A stretch of 64,000 bases of DNA. Origin: Branchiostoma floridae. Lineage: Eukaryota; Chordata; Leptocardii; Amphioxiformes; Branchiostomatidae. The first letter of the stretch is position 1. Every line of letters begins with the position of its first letter. The notes beneath the pieces are model-generated. The model saw only the letters and a list, made by a program, of their open reading frames with translations, searched no databases and had not been told where the DNA came from. The position numbers were made by a program, and so were the translations under genes. Location of the stretch: assembly GCF_000003815.2 (NCBI RefSeq), contig NC_049988.1, positions 17,471,795 through 17,535,794 on the forward strand, given 5' to 3'. This document shows positions 22,200 to 33,255 of the stretch, piece after piece.

Positions 22200-22448
22200 C
22201 AGTGGATAGACCCAAATCACGTGAACAGAGGCTGACATGCCAGGCCCCATTTTCTCAACTGCTGATTGGCTGAAAAGGTAAAGTGATCATTACTGGAGCG
22301 ATCTGATTGGCTACCCGATTAAATTCCCGATCAGGGAAGCCCGTAGCGTGGCCTAGTGAGAGAAGGGAAGCAACTTCTTGTCTATCTGCTTTTAAGCGCT
22401 TTGTTGCGGTGTTTTCTGGCTTTAGTTGTCTTCAACGAAACATCACAG
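22200..22448 (+). promoter_or_regulatory. ASNS promoter and untranslated first exon
   Basis: Two inverted CCAAT boxes (GATTGGCT) lie at about 22263-22270 and 22305-22312, and an E-box CACGTG at 22218-22223. A probable untranslated exon ends ACATCACAG at 22448 before a GTATTT donor. NF-Y CCAAT boxes are typical of constitutive animal promoters. I see no clear ATF4 amino-acid response element like the vertebrate ASNS one. Exon 1 is inferred from the donor only. Confidence 0.5.
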
Positions 22449-23278
22449 GTATTTTCTTGATCTTATGCCAATATTTCCTACTAGAATAATTTTCTAGCAT
22501 CGAATGTGCGGGTTCCCTTTGAAAATTTCGCTGCTGTTTAGACTTGCATGCCCACGGCAGTTGCCATGTGGCACTATTGGCATGTGTGGTTGGTTGCATC
22601 ATTTTCTATGTTCAATATGCTGCACTTACACTGAACTAAAAACTGTCCATGTACCATGCTCCTAATTACGTATTACAGCTTGGTATTTCTGTATCTACCT
22701 CAAGAATATAAAATATGTTTCACCTAAAAGATTATGGGCGTTGTTTTGTTTTGGTGGTGCACAAGCATGGTGGTAAACACTCTTGATGAACAAAAACAAG
22801 CCTTCTCAGAAATTATTCGGAAGTTAAGTTCTCAGTCCACGTTTGAAAGCGTTGCTGATGTAACAGATCTTTTAACTAACGTTCCTTATCGTCTGATCTA
22901 ACGAAAACAACATGTGTCCGGGGCTATTTTGGTCCAGCATGCAGCAAGACCTTTCTGTGCACATGGTCAAGCGTAACGATGATTTCTATCCCCAACTTTC
23001 GCTCGATTTTTAATTCTTTCTGACAACAACTGTTGTGCAAAGGTTTGAACCTCTTATTCATGAAAGAAATAGGATAAAGGTCTGCAGTATGTTAGGTTAA
23101 AGTCTAAGGGTTCATAGGTAGGTCAGCTCAAGTCAGTTTCATCAACAGTTTGATTGACACGCCCCGCCGCCTGATAGCCTAGATATGACCCCGCCCCCTC
23201 CATGACCTACAACTGTTGCGTCAGCTTGTCTTGCATCATTCACTGGTTAATAATAGTTAATGATAGTTAATGATAAGG

Positions 23279-23737
23279 CTAGTTCACCTTTATCACTGGA
23301 ATAACCTATATAGGCTAGATAGGGCCATGGAAGATCATCCCATCATGTTTAACTATAAAGCTCTGGACAAACCCCACAAACCAACTATGTCTGTATGCTG
23401 ACCAAATGGAGCGAGACTCCTACCTTACTGAAGAACTCTACTCTACTCTATATATAGTCTTTGGAAAGTCCTATAGCTGCATTCAGTCTTGTTTCATATC
23501 CCCATATACCCTAGGGATATGAAGAAAGACTGAATGCAGCTATAGGACTTTCCAAAGACTTTAGATGCAGAATACAGTGACTGATGATGATGATGATGAT
23601 ATGGGGATTCTAAGTCGACCGACTGACAGTAGTTTTAAAGTTCAAATTCAAACTATCTGTGAACTTAATATCCCTATTACTTTTTGATACAATAAATATA
23701 ACGTTAGGCTACCCTGCAGATAAAGGTGAACTAGCGT
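23279..23737. mobile_element. MITE with CTAGTTCACCTTTATC inverted ends
   Basis: The left end CTAGTTCACCTTTATC (23279) and right end GATAAAGGTGAACTAG (complement, ending near 23734) are inverted. The interior includes TAACCTATAT, a large hairpin at 23456-23560 and a GAT microsatellite near 23583-23600. Three shorter relatives lie at 30056-30218, 31676-31888 and 37738-37957. It sits in the first intron of ASNS. Confidence 0.65.
23456..23560. repeat. 105-nt near-perfect hairpin
   Basis: A 35-bp perfect outer stem (AGTCTTTGGAAAGTCCTATA...), a 2-nt mismatch, a 10-bp inner stem (TTCATATCCC/GGGATATGAA) and an 11-nt loop. Either strand would fold. Length and shape suit a small-RNA precursor, but the almost perfect outer stem is equally typical of a foldback MITE. 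Confidence 0.85.
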
Positions 23738-24349
23738 TAGTTATCATCATCATTTGTTTACATAAACAAACAATGAAACCTTTTGATGCCACAACAAATG
23801 ACAAATAGAATGTGTGCAAAAAAGTTGGGTTGGGATTGGGGTCAAGGGAAGTCATTGCCTCTCTTGGCCTAAATTCCAGACATGCCAGCCTCCATGTGGT
23901 TAGGAAAACGCACTGGCACTTGTGATTTATCAAGGAATATCTATCTTTAAAAGGATGAAATATGCAATTGCTTCCGTCAACTGGTATAAGGTCATATTAA
24001 TCTTAGATAAAGATTCTGAGCTCTTTATATAGGCTGATATGAACCATCGATAGTATAAACGAATTGAAATTGAGGTTGTAGAAAATATTATGATCATAAA
24101 ATTGTGTGCATACACCACAAGATACACATTGACAATATCGAATATGAACTAAATTTGCTTTTTTGACCAGCTATTTTTTTGCCACTACGAGGCCCAATCA
24201 ACTAGCTGGGGTAAAACCTAAAATAATTAGGTCAGCGAAGGCTACCAAACAACATTTTTAAGACAGTGTCTCTATCTCTGTCTGTATGCTAAAGTATATG
24301 TGAATTTGCAATGTTGAATAAACTGCTATCTTCACTCTGCAGGTCCAAC

Positions 24350-26024
24350 ATGTGTGGCATATGGGCGATATTCGGCAGTGACGATGACGTGTCCAAGCAG
24401 TGCGCGAGTGCTCTCCGGATCGGCCACCGCGGCCCCGACTGCTTCCGCCTCGAGAACATCAACCACTTCAAGAACTGCTGCTTTGGCTTCCACCGATTGG
24501 CCATCGTGGGCGACACCTACGGCATGCAGCCAATGAGAGTCCACAGATACCCCCAAATATGGCTGTGCTACAACGGAGAGATCTACAACTACAGACGGGT
24601 GAGTTGGAATTTGGATCTGAATAGCTTCTTCGGGTTAGTAGGTTAGTAGCAGGACTCACAGTCTCCAGGACTGTTCCCTCCATCCTGGGACAGAAATTTG
24701 CTTGTTGGGACAGACAAAAATTCCGTCCTTAAAATCTGAACTTCAGTACATACAATTGATGAAAATGTGTTTTCATATAAAGCTTAAAAGGACAGTTTTA
24801 CATCATGAGCTCCCAAACAATGAGAGGGACAGAAAAAAATTTAAAGCTGGAGACAGCCCTGGTTAGTAGTAAGGTTCTTTTTTTTAACTACCATAACACA
24901 CAAAGATGTAAAATCTCTCTAACATCAGAGTCCTCGCCAACACAGTTCAGAGTACTGTTTCTAAGGGTTTTAAGATGCACTTTTCTAGTAGGAGGTTGCC
25001 TAAGATGCCTTCTACACTGTGAAAAATACTGGCGAGAAACATGTACATCATCATCATCATTATCTTCTACCCTTCTTGCCAGTGGTATGCCCCCATTGTC
25101 GTCCATATTTTTTTTCCGTGGCTGTCTGTTGCACCCCCTTCCATCCGCAACCAAAGTCTTTCTCCAAGTCTACCAAGTTTGACTTTAACTCTGAGACTGT
25201 GACAACTATGACAGTGAGGCAAAGCAGAAGGGGATTGAAGTCTCTCATCTCTTATTCACTATCTGTTATGTCACAGGTGGCCGAGCAGTTTGGGTTTAAC
25301 TACGAGACTGACTGTGACGGTGAGGCCATCATCAGCCTGTACATGCACGGTGGGATTGAGTTCGCTGCTAAACACCTGGATGGAGTCTTCGCTTTCATTC
25401 TGTTGGACACACAGCAGAAGAGGGTGAGTACTAGTAGTGATCAAATCCTATACAGTCAAAACTGCCCGAGAAGACCATACAAAATTGTGATTGTAGGGTG
25501 CTAGATAAGTCAGCTACTAGTACGATAATCATCACAGTTATTGCTTTGTAGGACAAATATGGTATTGCAAAAAGTCTTCATGTTGTTTCAAAGTTTGATT
25601 GTCTATCACAATTAGCAGGTCAAACAATAAGACAATGCGAGTGGCTGCATGTCTGTCAAATTTTGGCATTTTTATGTTTTTATTTTGCATTTCTATGTTG
25701 TAATGGAGGTGGGTATGGCTATGCGATAATCTATTGCAAAGATATGGCAAATCTTGTGGTAAAATATCTGAACAAGTTTATTCCTGTTCCAGGTGTACCT
25801 TGGACGGGACACGTACGGAGTCCGCCCCATGTTTCGCCTGCTGAAGGACGATGGCTTCCTGGCTGTCTGCTCAGAGGCGAAGGGTAAGCACTGACTGTAG
25901 TAGTACTAGTAGCAGTGGTAGTAGTAGTAGTAGTACTAGTAGTAGTGGTGGTAGTAATAGTAGTTGTTGTAGTAGTAGTTGTAGTAGTACTAGTACTAGT
26001 GGTAGTGGTAGTAGTAGGTAGTAA

Positions 26025-26060
<36 letters not shown>

Positions 26061-29000
26061 CAGTGGTACTGGCTGACGTTTTGATGCCCATATGCTGAGT
26101 GGTAAACAGATAAAGCAGAATCTATGCCATTAAATCTTTGGTATGATTTGGTCAGGGATTGAACCCATGACCTACCATATGCAAGGTGAGTCCCTCTATC
26201 CAACAGGCCCAACCTGATTAAGGAAAACATAAATAGATGACTAATTGTTTGTTTGTTTTGTTTACGACAGGCTTGATGGGACTGAGCCACGGCCATGACG
26301 ACCATGAGGTCAACATCGACCCCTTCCCGCCGGGTCACTTCGAGACCTACGACCTCAGCCCCAACGGCAAGGTCACCTTGAAGGAATGCGCCAGGTTCCA
26401 CAAGATCGGAGACATGCCCAAATATGATGCTCTTGTCAAGCCACTGGGTAAGTGTGAAACTGTTTGGACAATATTCTATTTCTTGTCACTGATGAAAGGT
26501 AATAAATACTACACGAAACATCTGACCATTTCCAAAGTCTATAGAACTGCTTGAGTACTGTAAATACAGAAACTTTCACGATGGATTAATGTTCGCGGTT
26601 TTCGTGGTGGCTGCTTCACCACGAACTTAAATCCACTGCGAACATTTTTCCATGGCAGTAAGAGACTACAGTGCATGGTGCTACCGCTAACTTAAAACCA
26701 CCGCGAAAAGTCCTTTTTCCCGCTGCCGCAAAAATAAATCCCTGCGAACTTAAAAATGCATTTACAGTAACTGTTATGTTTGCAAATACGGAATATAAAT
26801 GCTATATTATGATTCATAGCCACATCCGCATTTGAGGACAGCCACACCTCGAGCATGTGAAAGAACCCAAGTTGCACTTATCGAAAAGAGTAGGGGTCCT
26901 TCCTAGATCAAATTAATCTGTCCAGATATGCAGCTTGTACTGTTCAGTACAAACCAGGTGTGTTACGCCGAGGGGTGGTTGACCATGCATGCAATACAAA
27001 CAAACTGAAGTTGCTGTNNNNNNNNNNNNNNNNNNNNNNNNNNNNNNNNNNNNNNNNNNNNNNNNNNNNNNNNNNNNNNNNNNNNNNNNNNNNNNNNNNN
27101 NNNNNNNNNNNNNNNNNNNNNNNNNNNNNNNNNNNNNNNNNNNNNNNNNNNNNNNNNNNNNNNNNNNNNNNNNNNNNNNNNNNNNNNNNNNNNNNNNNNN
27201 NNNNNNNNNNNNNNNNNNNNNNNNNNNNNNNNNNNNNNNNNNNNNNNNNNNNNNNNNNNNNNNNNNNNNNNNNNNNNNNNNNNNNNNNNNNNNNNNNNNN
27301 NNNNNNNNNNNNNNNNNNGTCGGATTGGCTGCCTGTTGTCAGGTACACGCCAATCATGCTGTGTATGTTTTGATGTTAAGTTAGGATTTCTGAGAGCTGT
27401 ATCGTAGTAACACTCTTTATATTAAATAACCTTATTTGTACCAATGTGTACTAATATCTTTATCTCTATTTACTTTTAGTAGCTTCATGTCAATTTCCTC
27501 GAAGAAGAATATACATATTTTTGTCAGTCAATTAACTCACAGGCCGTTCAGTGTGATGTAACCAGCTACTGCCGCTTCATGTGCCTGCGAACCTGGCTTA
27601 CTTTGCAGAAAGGCAGTTATACCAGCTGTATGGATACAGATACAGAATGCTGTAAATGTCTAGGGGTCACATGTCTCTGAAAGTGTCCTGCATCCTACAG
27701 TTGAACTGCATTAATGAACATGTACTTTGAAAGGTCAGCAAGGAGTAAGTGAGAATTTGTTGCTTCATCCTAGATTTCAGAAAGCTCTAAATGTCTTGTT
27801 GTTTTTCTTTTTTAAAACCAGGTGGTCTTGACTCCAGCCTGATCTCAGCCCTGCTGCTGAAACATGCCAAGAAGTCCGGGATCATCTACCCCGTGCAGAC
27901 GTACGCTATCGGGATGGAGGGCAGTCCGGACGTGGAGGCTGCCAGGACGGTAGGGAAGGATTTCTTAAACGATTGCAGTACTTTTAATGAAGGAATGTTG
28001 TTGTGTGCTATGTATGTTATGCCCAGTGTCCATGTTTTCTGTGTAACTTTGTTCCTCCTGGAAGAGTAGCTGTCGCAGTTCAAGCGGTAGTTAAAGAAGG
28101 TCATGTGGTTAGCTGTGACTTTTCTGTGTGCGGACAGAACTTACCGAATATTGTCGATGGAAAACGGTTACTGGCATGGCTGGGTAGAGACCTTATTTTT
28201 GTGGGTTACAATAATCATGGAATCCTAGCGCGGCTTGTTTCTGTGCTGTTTTTAACTGCTTAGAGTATAAAATAATGATGTAAATGTGGGAATACAGTGC
28301 AATAGACATCAATTTCATACAGATTGTCTTATCCAGATAATTTCCAATGCTCTACAATTGCATTGGGTGCCTTTTGCAACTCCAGGTTGCAAAGTACATC
28401 GGCAGTGAGCACCATGAGGTGTCCTTTACTCCAGATTACTCTTGATTTTGATTGGCTGAAAAATGGGAGTAGCATGACTTTTAGGCGCCTCATTGGTCAG
28501 AGCATAACATGCACAAGCCTCTCCTTCAATTTGATTGGTTGACGTTGTCACAACTCAACAAAGTCGCATTCATTTGTTGTGAATATTGCTGTGCAATGTA
28601 ACAAGGTAGATGCAACTTTTAATGTAGAAAAAATGAGGAAAAAAAACAGTGACTAAGTCTTTGTTTTTATGTTTCGATCACTCAGACAGCACAATATATG
28701 CCTTTCACTCCAGGTTGCAAAGTACATCGGCAGTGAGCACCACGAGGTGTCCTTCACCCCAGAGGAGGGAATCCAGGCCATTGAGGATGTCATCTACAGT
28801 CTGGAGAGTTATGACATCACGACCATCCGGGCATCTGTAGGTCAGTAGTGCTGCAGCTCTTACTGGTCTTGATTTTGACTGGCTGAAAAAAGGGAGTGCC
28901 ATGACTTTTAGGCTGCGTATTGGTCAGAGTCTGACATGCACAAGTTTGTCCTTCATTATGATTGGCTGAATTGGTTTGCCAGTTTTCCACCCCACTGGTC

Positions 29001-32000
29001 AGAGTAAGTTTTGTCTCTCTCATTGGTCAGAATGTATCATGCACTTACATGTCCTTGAATTTGATTGGGTCAAATCAGGATACCAAAACTTTTAGTCTCT
29101 TACTGTCGGCTAAACTTTGCCATGGACCTATTTGTCCTTGTTTGTGGTTGAGTATGTGCTATGGACTATAGCTTAGTATAAAAAATGTCAGAAATTTTGT
29201 AGCTAGACGTTCTTAAAACTGAAAAAAATTTCACTCAGACACCCTAGCTTTGATTATGTGGGGTTGTGTGGTGTAACTGCGGGGTATTTGTTACCTAAAC
29301 CTCTTGGTTTAAATCCTGTTGTGCTATAGATCTTGTGCCCTTGATAAAAGCACTTTACATGACCTTTTCTTTACTCAACACTGTATAAATGGGTAGATGA
29401 CTTAGGTTGGGGAGGTACAAGGTGGTGGAAGGAGAGAGATGGGCTCCACATTTGAATACCATGCCCTAGACACAGTGGATAACATAATGTTACAATTTTG
29501 AGAACCATATATCCGTACACAAAATGCTGTAAGTGTATTTAAGTTCGGGGGGATTTAATTTTGCGCTAGCTGGAAAAAGAACTTTTTGCGGTGGTTTTAA
29601 GTTCGCGGTTGCACCATGCACTGTAGTCTCTTACTGCCATGGAAAAATGTTTGCGGTGGTTCTAAGTTTGCGGTGAACATTAAACCACTGCGAAAGTTTC
29701 TGCATTTACAGTAATGCCCTAGACACAGTGGATAACAACTCACTGCCCTTACGGTCTCAGAAAAGGCTATGTTACTACTTTTACCTACCTTTTTACCCTT
29801 TGATTGTTGGAGGTTGATGTTGGTTATCTGTTTCAGGTATGTACCTGGTGTCCCAGTACATCCGTACCAAGACTGACTCTGTTGTCATATTCTCTGGGGA
29901 GGGGTCTGATGAACTGGCTCAGGGGTACATCTACTTCAACAAGGTTATACATTTTGATCTGTCTTATTTTTCCAGGACTTTACTGTTTCACCCAATTTCT
30001 CCTTGAATACTTGAATTGATTGATCTTCTTTGAGCAGTTTATTCATTTATTTAATGTTAGTTCACCTTTATCCACATATGTTGGTTTTGAACTACAATAT
30101 TTACCTTTGCCAGAATGGCTAAGGTTATGTTTTGTCCATCGACTTGATATTCCTAAATATCTTGTGTCTTAAAACAATGGATATAGGTTACCCTACGGAT
30201 AAAGGTGAACTAGTGCTCGTAACATTTATTAGAACTCCACAGTATGAGATCTTTGAGGTGCTGGCAACAGGTTTCAATGTAAAAGTTTAATAGTTTGACA
30301 TGTTATGGCATTTAAAGTGACATCTATAGCTCTTGATGTTTAATGTAATTTTCAATCCACATCTACAGGCTCCCTCAGCTGAAGAGGCTGACGTGGAGAG
30401 TCGGCGGTTGCTAGGAGACCTCTACATGTACGATGTCCTGAGGGGAGACAGAACCACAAGTGCTCATGGGTAGGTCAGAGGTCACAAGTGATCAACCCCA
30501 TTGATACATTATGTATTTACCAACAAACAATATTGCATTCATGCAGCCAGTTGATAAAGCTATGGTCCATGGTATCAATAGAAAAATTAGAAAAACTACA
30601 ATGTACAGGGACAGGGGCAACAGTCTTATTGGTGTGTCTTTCAGTTCCCTTGTGTAGTGCTAAGTGATGGACAGGCAGTCCCTATCTGTGTATGGTCACA
30701 TGATGTGGGTTATTAGGTACAGTACCGGTACACCAGGGTTCCGGTATTTTTTATCTGTACCTTATTGATTGTACCGGTACTGTATCGTTACAGTGTACCA
30801 GTACACAGCTCTAATCTTTGATGTCTTGTTCCAGTCTGGAGCTGCGAGTGCCCTTCCTGGACCACATGTTCACCGGCTACTACCTGTCCCTGCCGCCCGA
30901 GGTGAGGCGCTCCAAGGACGGCATCGAGAAGTACACCCTTCGGAAGGCGTTTGACGGAACCGGCCTCCTGCCCGACGAGATCCTGTGGCGCCCGAAGGAG
31001 GCCTTCAGCGACGGCGTGTCGTCGGTGAAGAAGTCCTGGTATGAGACCCTCCAGGAGTATGTAGAAGAACAGGTGAGGAAAATTTTGAAAAAAAAAGCCA
31101 AATAAGAGTTACTGCATTTTCTTGATTAAAGTATATACACTTTTTAAACGTTTCAAAATCAGAAAGTGGTCCCAGGGTGTTGCCAAGGTCATGTTGCGTA
31201 TTTGAGGTTACTGTCCAAACCATCCAGGAGTATGTAGCTGAGGAAAACTTGTGAAAACAAGCTGTTTGCCACCAAAAAGTCAAGACTATGGATATTGGAG
31301 ATGTTGCACAACCAGAATGCCTCTTACCTGCTGACATTTCCTTCAGAGCTATATAACTGGAGTTCTGCTTCTCGCCGCTATAGTTAGCTGATGTATTTGA
31401 GCAAAAGAAATCTCCAGTATCCTATGTTCTACCAACCTGATGAAACTATTACTTTGTATGTTGGATTTGAAGTTGTTGTAATTTATTCTTCTAAGACAAC
31501 AGATTCCCATAACTTCTTGGGCAATTTGCATGGATAAATGTTTGTTTGCTAGGGTGGATATAACATAAATGAAAAACAACAGATGAGTGTTACTCTTACC
31601 AAGGAGGTTATATAACCTCTTTGCTCTTACATAATCTTCGACTGTGGTGGTACCTCAGGTGATATGGTATACACATAACGCTAGTTCTTCTTTATCCACG
31701 GGGTGACCTTTATCTTTGAAAACAAGACATTTAGGAGTCTGAGGTCTAGGGACTGTTGTTTCAAATTTTCAATATTTTCAAAATTTTCCGATTTGAAACC
31801 ACCTTTCATCGACTTCTTATCTCTAAATATGCTTTTTTTTGCAAATAACGGATATAGGTTACCCTCGGATTAAGGTGAACCAGCGTTAAATACATAGAAA
31901 GTTGTAAACTAAGTCTTGTCATCATTACCTTTCAGATCAATGACCAGATGATGGAGGACGCGCCCAAGACGTTCCCCTTCAACCCGCCGCGCACCAAGGA

Positions 32001-32645
32001 GGCGTACTACTTCCGCCAGATCTTCGAGAAACACTTTCCCAGCAAGTCCAGGTTTGTTTGTTTGTTCCTTTGTTCTGCATTCGTATGTCGTTTGGCATGT
32101 TGTCTTCACTCAGTTGTGCGATGATGCTTATTGTTATTTTGCAGTAGCTGTTGTTAATCGCTGTAATGATTTCAGAAGTCACCCCTATATTCCTGGTGTT
32201 GTGGAGCAGACCATGTAGTTTTTGAGTTTGGTTTGATCCACTCACACCGGGGAGGTCCTCTACTCTTTTTGATAAGTGTGGTGGGTTTCTTTACGTGCCC
32301 AGGGTATGGCTGTCCCCAAACACAGGACCTCCATTTAACATCCTATCCGAGGGATGGCACTAGCCGAAGCTAGGTACTCATTTTTCTCCTGAATAAGGTC
32401 AGGAAAGTTTTGTTAAGTGCCTTTTCCAAGGGCACAAGATCGGTGACACGGCTGATTTTGAACCCAGGACCTCTTGGGCCTGAGCCCAAAGTGCTGCCAA
32501 TTATACCACGCGATTTCACATAAATCAAGTTTAAACAGTAATGTGATATTCCCTTAGGTGGATCCCTTACTACTGGATGCCTCGCTGGAGCCAGACCAAC
32601 GACCCCTCCGCCCGCACCCTCAAGCACTACAAGGACTCCAGCTAA
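24350..32645 (+). CDS. ASNS: Asparagine synthetase (glutamine-hydrolysing), one exon lost in a gap
   Basis: Coding exons: 24350-24598, 25277-25423, 25793-25883, 26271-26447, [gap], 27822-27949, 28714-28840, 29837-29943, 30369-30469, 30835-31072, 31936-32051 and 32558-32645. Visible exons encode 522 residues; vertebrate ASNS has about 561. The N-terminal glutaminase domain starts MCGIW, so Cys2 is the nucleophile after Met removal, and has LCYNGEIYN and DGVFAF. The synthetase domain has GGLDSS (ATP-pyrophosphatase loop), [36 protein letters not shown] and [10 protein letters not shown], ending [16 protein letters not shown]. It converts aspartate, glutamine and ATP to asparagine in the cytosol. 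Phases on either side of the gap (1 and 1) require a missing exon of length divisible by 3, about 35-40 codons, including the first residue of the SGG motif. Start chosen at MCGIW, 7 bp after the acceptor. Confidence 0.97.
25901..26066. repeat. GTA/AGT trinucleotide microsatellite
   Basis: Imperfect GTA repeats with ACTAGT interruptions, about 165 bp, starting 18 bp after the exon ending at 25883 in ASNS. Confidence 0.9.
26148..26215 (-). pseudogene. tRNA-like element
   Basis: On the minus strand, TTGGATAGAGGGACTCACC, a loop TTGCATA and GGTCATGGGTTCAATCCC resemble the A box, an anticodon loop with GCA, and the B box. The acceptor stem does not pair well, so this is probably a SINE head or a tRNA pseudogene. 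Confidence 0.5.
26557..26768. mobile_element. MITE with ACTGTAAATGCA ends
   Basis: Inverted ends CTGTAAATACAGAAACTTTC and the complement of AATGCATTTACAG flank about 210 bp with repeated GCGAACTTAA/CACCGCGAA motifs. A second copy in the opposite orientation lies at 29526-29714. Confidence 0.7.
27018..27318. other. Assembly gap (301 N)
   Basis: Run of N between two SINE-like stretches. The missing ASNS exon is expected here, because 26448-27017 and 27319-27821 contain nothing resembling it. Confidence 0.98.
27545..27655 (+). mobile_element. Second SINE-like family (GATACAGATACAGA tail)
   Basis: GTGTGATGTAACCAGCT, GTGCCTGCGAACCTGG, CAGTTATACCAGCTGTATGG and GATACAGATACAGA occur in the same order at 36318-36430, so this is a dispersed short repeat with a simple-sequence tail. 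Confidence 0.55.
28374..28536 (+). repeat. Truncated duplicate of an ASNS exon
   Basis: 28386-28434 copies the first 49 nt of the exon at 28714-28840, with an AG acceptor directly before it and two or three mismatches. The rest of the exon and its donor are deleted, and the copy runs directly into sequence homologous to the downstream intron (GATTGGCTGAAAAA, ATTGGTCAGAG, ACATGCACAAG). This is a decoy exon without a donor. Confidence 0.88.
29255..29765 (+). mobile_element. tRNA-derived SINE split by a MITE
   Basis: A tRNA-like head (TGGTTTAAATCCTG), CTTGTGCCCTTGATAAAAG, GTGGTGGAAGGAGAGAGATG and CCCTAGACACAGTGGATAAC match the SINE on the minus strand at 14815-15040. The MITE at 29526-29714 interrupts its end, and a 23-bp block around CCCTAGACACAGTGGATAAC is present on both sides (29459-29481 and 29713-29735). 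Confidence 0.65.
29526..29714. mobile_element. MITE with ACTGTAAATGCA ends, nested in a SINE
   Basis: Opposite-orientation copy of the 26557-26768 family; shares GTGGTTTTAAGTTCGCGG, TGCACTGTAGTCTCTTACTG and the end TGCATTTACAG. Confidence 0.65.
30056..30218. mobile_element. MITE with TAGTTCACCTTTATCC ends
   Basis: Inverted ends TTAGTTCACCTTTATCC and GGATAAAGGTGAACTAG; interior ATATAGGTTACCC and TCGACTTGATAT shared with the other copies. In an ASNS intron. Confidence 0.75.
31676..31888. mobile_element. MITE with TAACGCTAGTTC ends
   Basis: Ends TAACGCTAGTTC and GAACCAGCGTTA are inverted. The interior includes ATATAGGTTACCCTCGG and CATCGACTTCTTATC, as in the copies at 30056 and 37738. In an ASNS intron. 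Confidence 0.7.
32236..32512 (-). mobile_element. tRNA-derived SINE with a long tail
   Basis: Read on the minus strand: a tRNA-like head (GTGGTATAATTGGCAGC, then GGTCCTGGGTTCAAAATC), CTTGTGCCCTTGGAAAAGG, then a tail with GGGCACGTAAAGAAACCC and AAAAAGAGTAGAGG. Part of the tail recurs at 26845-26905. It lies in the last ASNS intron. Confidence 0.65.
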
Positions 32646-33255
32646 GGAGAGACACCTAGCAGGATGTGGCAGTACTACAGTGTCTGTTTTCATGTGAGAA
32701 ATGGTGTTGTGTAGCCTGGATACCATACCCCAACCTCAAAAATATCTTTCGTGTTGGGATCTGGCAGGATGGCTGTAGAAAGGTTCTCGAAGGCCCTTGA
32801 TCAGAGGGAGGAGAACCTAGGATCACTCTCACCACTCTCACCACAGGTAGCCAGCTACAACACACCACAGTTGGTCAGCAGGCTATCACAGTAGCGAATC
32901 AGGTACTTAGTGGTCACTGTTATGGATTAAAAAAAATACAGTTGTGGGTCTTTAACCAATCATGGCAGGGGTGTAATTACCTCCTGCTGATCCTGCTGCT
33001 GTTCTATTGGTGGAGTTTTTTGCCCACTATTTGAGGCAAAATTGAGAAGAGGGCCTATACCATCCGGCCAGACCCCTGCACGATAAATACTTGAGATCGG
33101 GCTGGGGTTTGGTAACCAGGCTAGGTGTTGTGATAATCAGTGATGTCGCCAAATTTGTGCAGATAGTCTAGATATTCGATGCTAAGAAGAGACACCTAGC
33201 AGTATGTGATAGTACTACAGTGACTGTTAATTGTTAGAAATGGTGTTGTGTTAAT
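32642..33255 (+). repeat. Duplicated ASNS 3' end
   Basis: The stop codon and about 70 nt of 3' untranslated sequence (32642-32711: GAGACACCTAGCAGGATGTG ... AGAAATGGTGTTGTG) recur at 33183-33252. A second short repeat (AATCAGTGAT ... CCAAATTTGTG) flanks the copy near 33135 and 33252. This is a local tandem duplication in the 3' UTR. Confidence 0.8.

Noticed and set aside
22280-22330. ATF4 amino-acid response element in the ASNS promoter
   Set aside because: TGATCATTAC near 22284 is only loosely like the vertebrate motif; not supported.
26944-27384. Open frames running through the N gap
   Set aside because: They consist of unknown residues created by the run of N.
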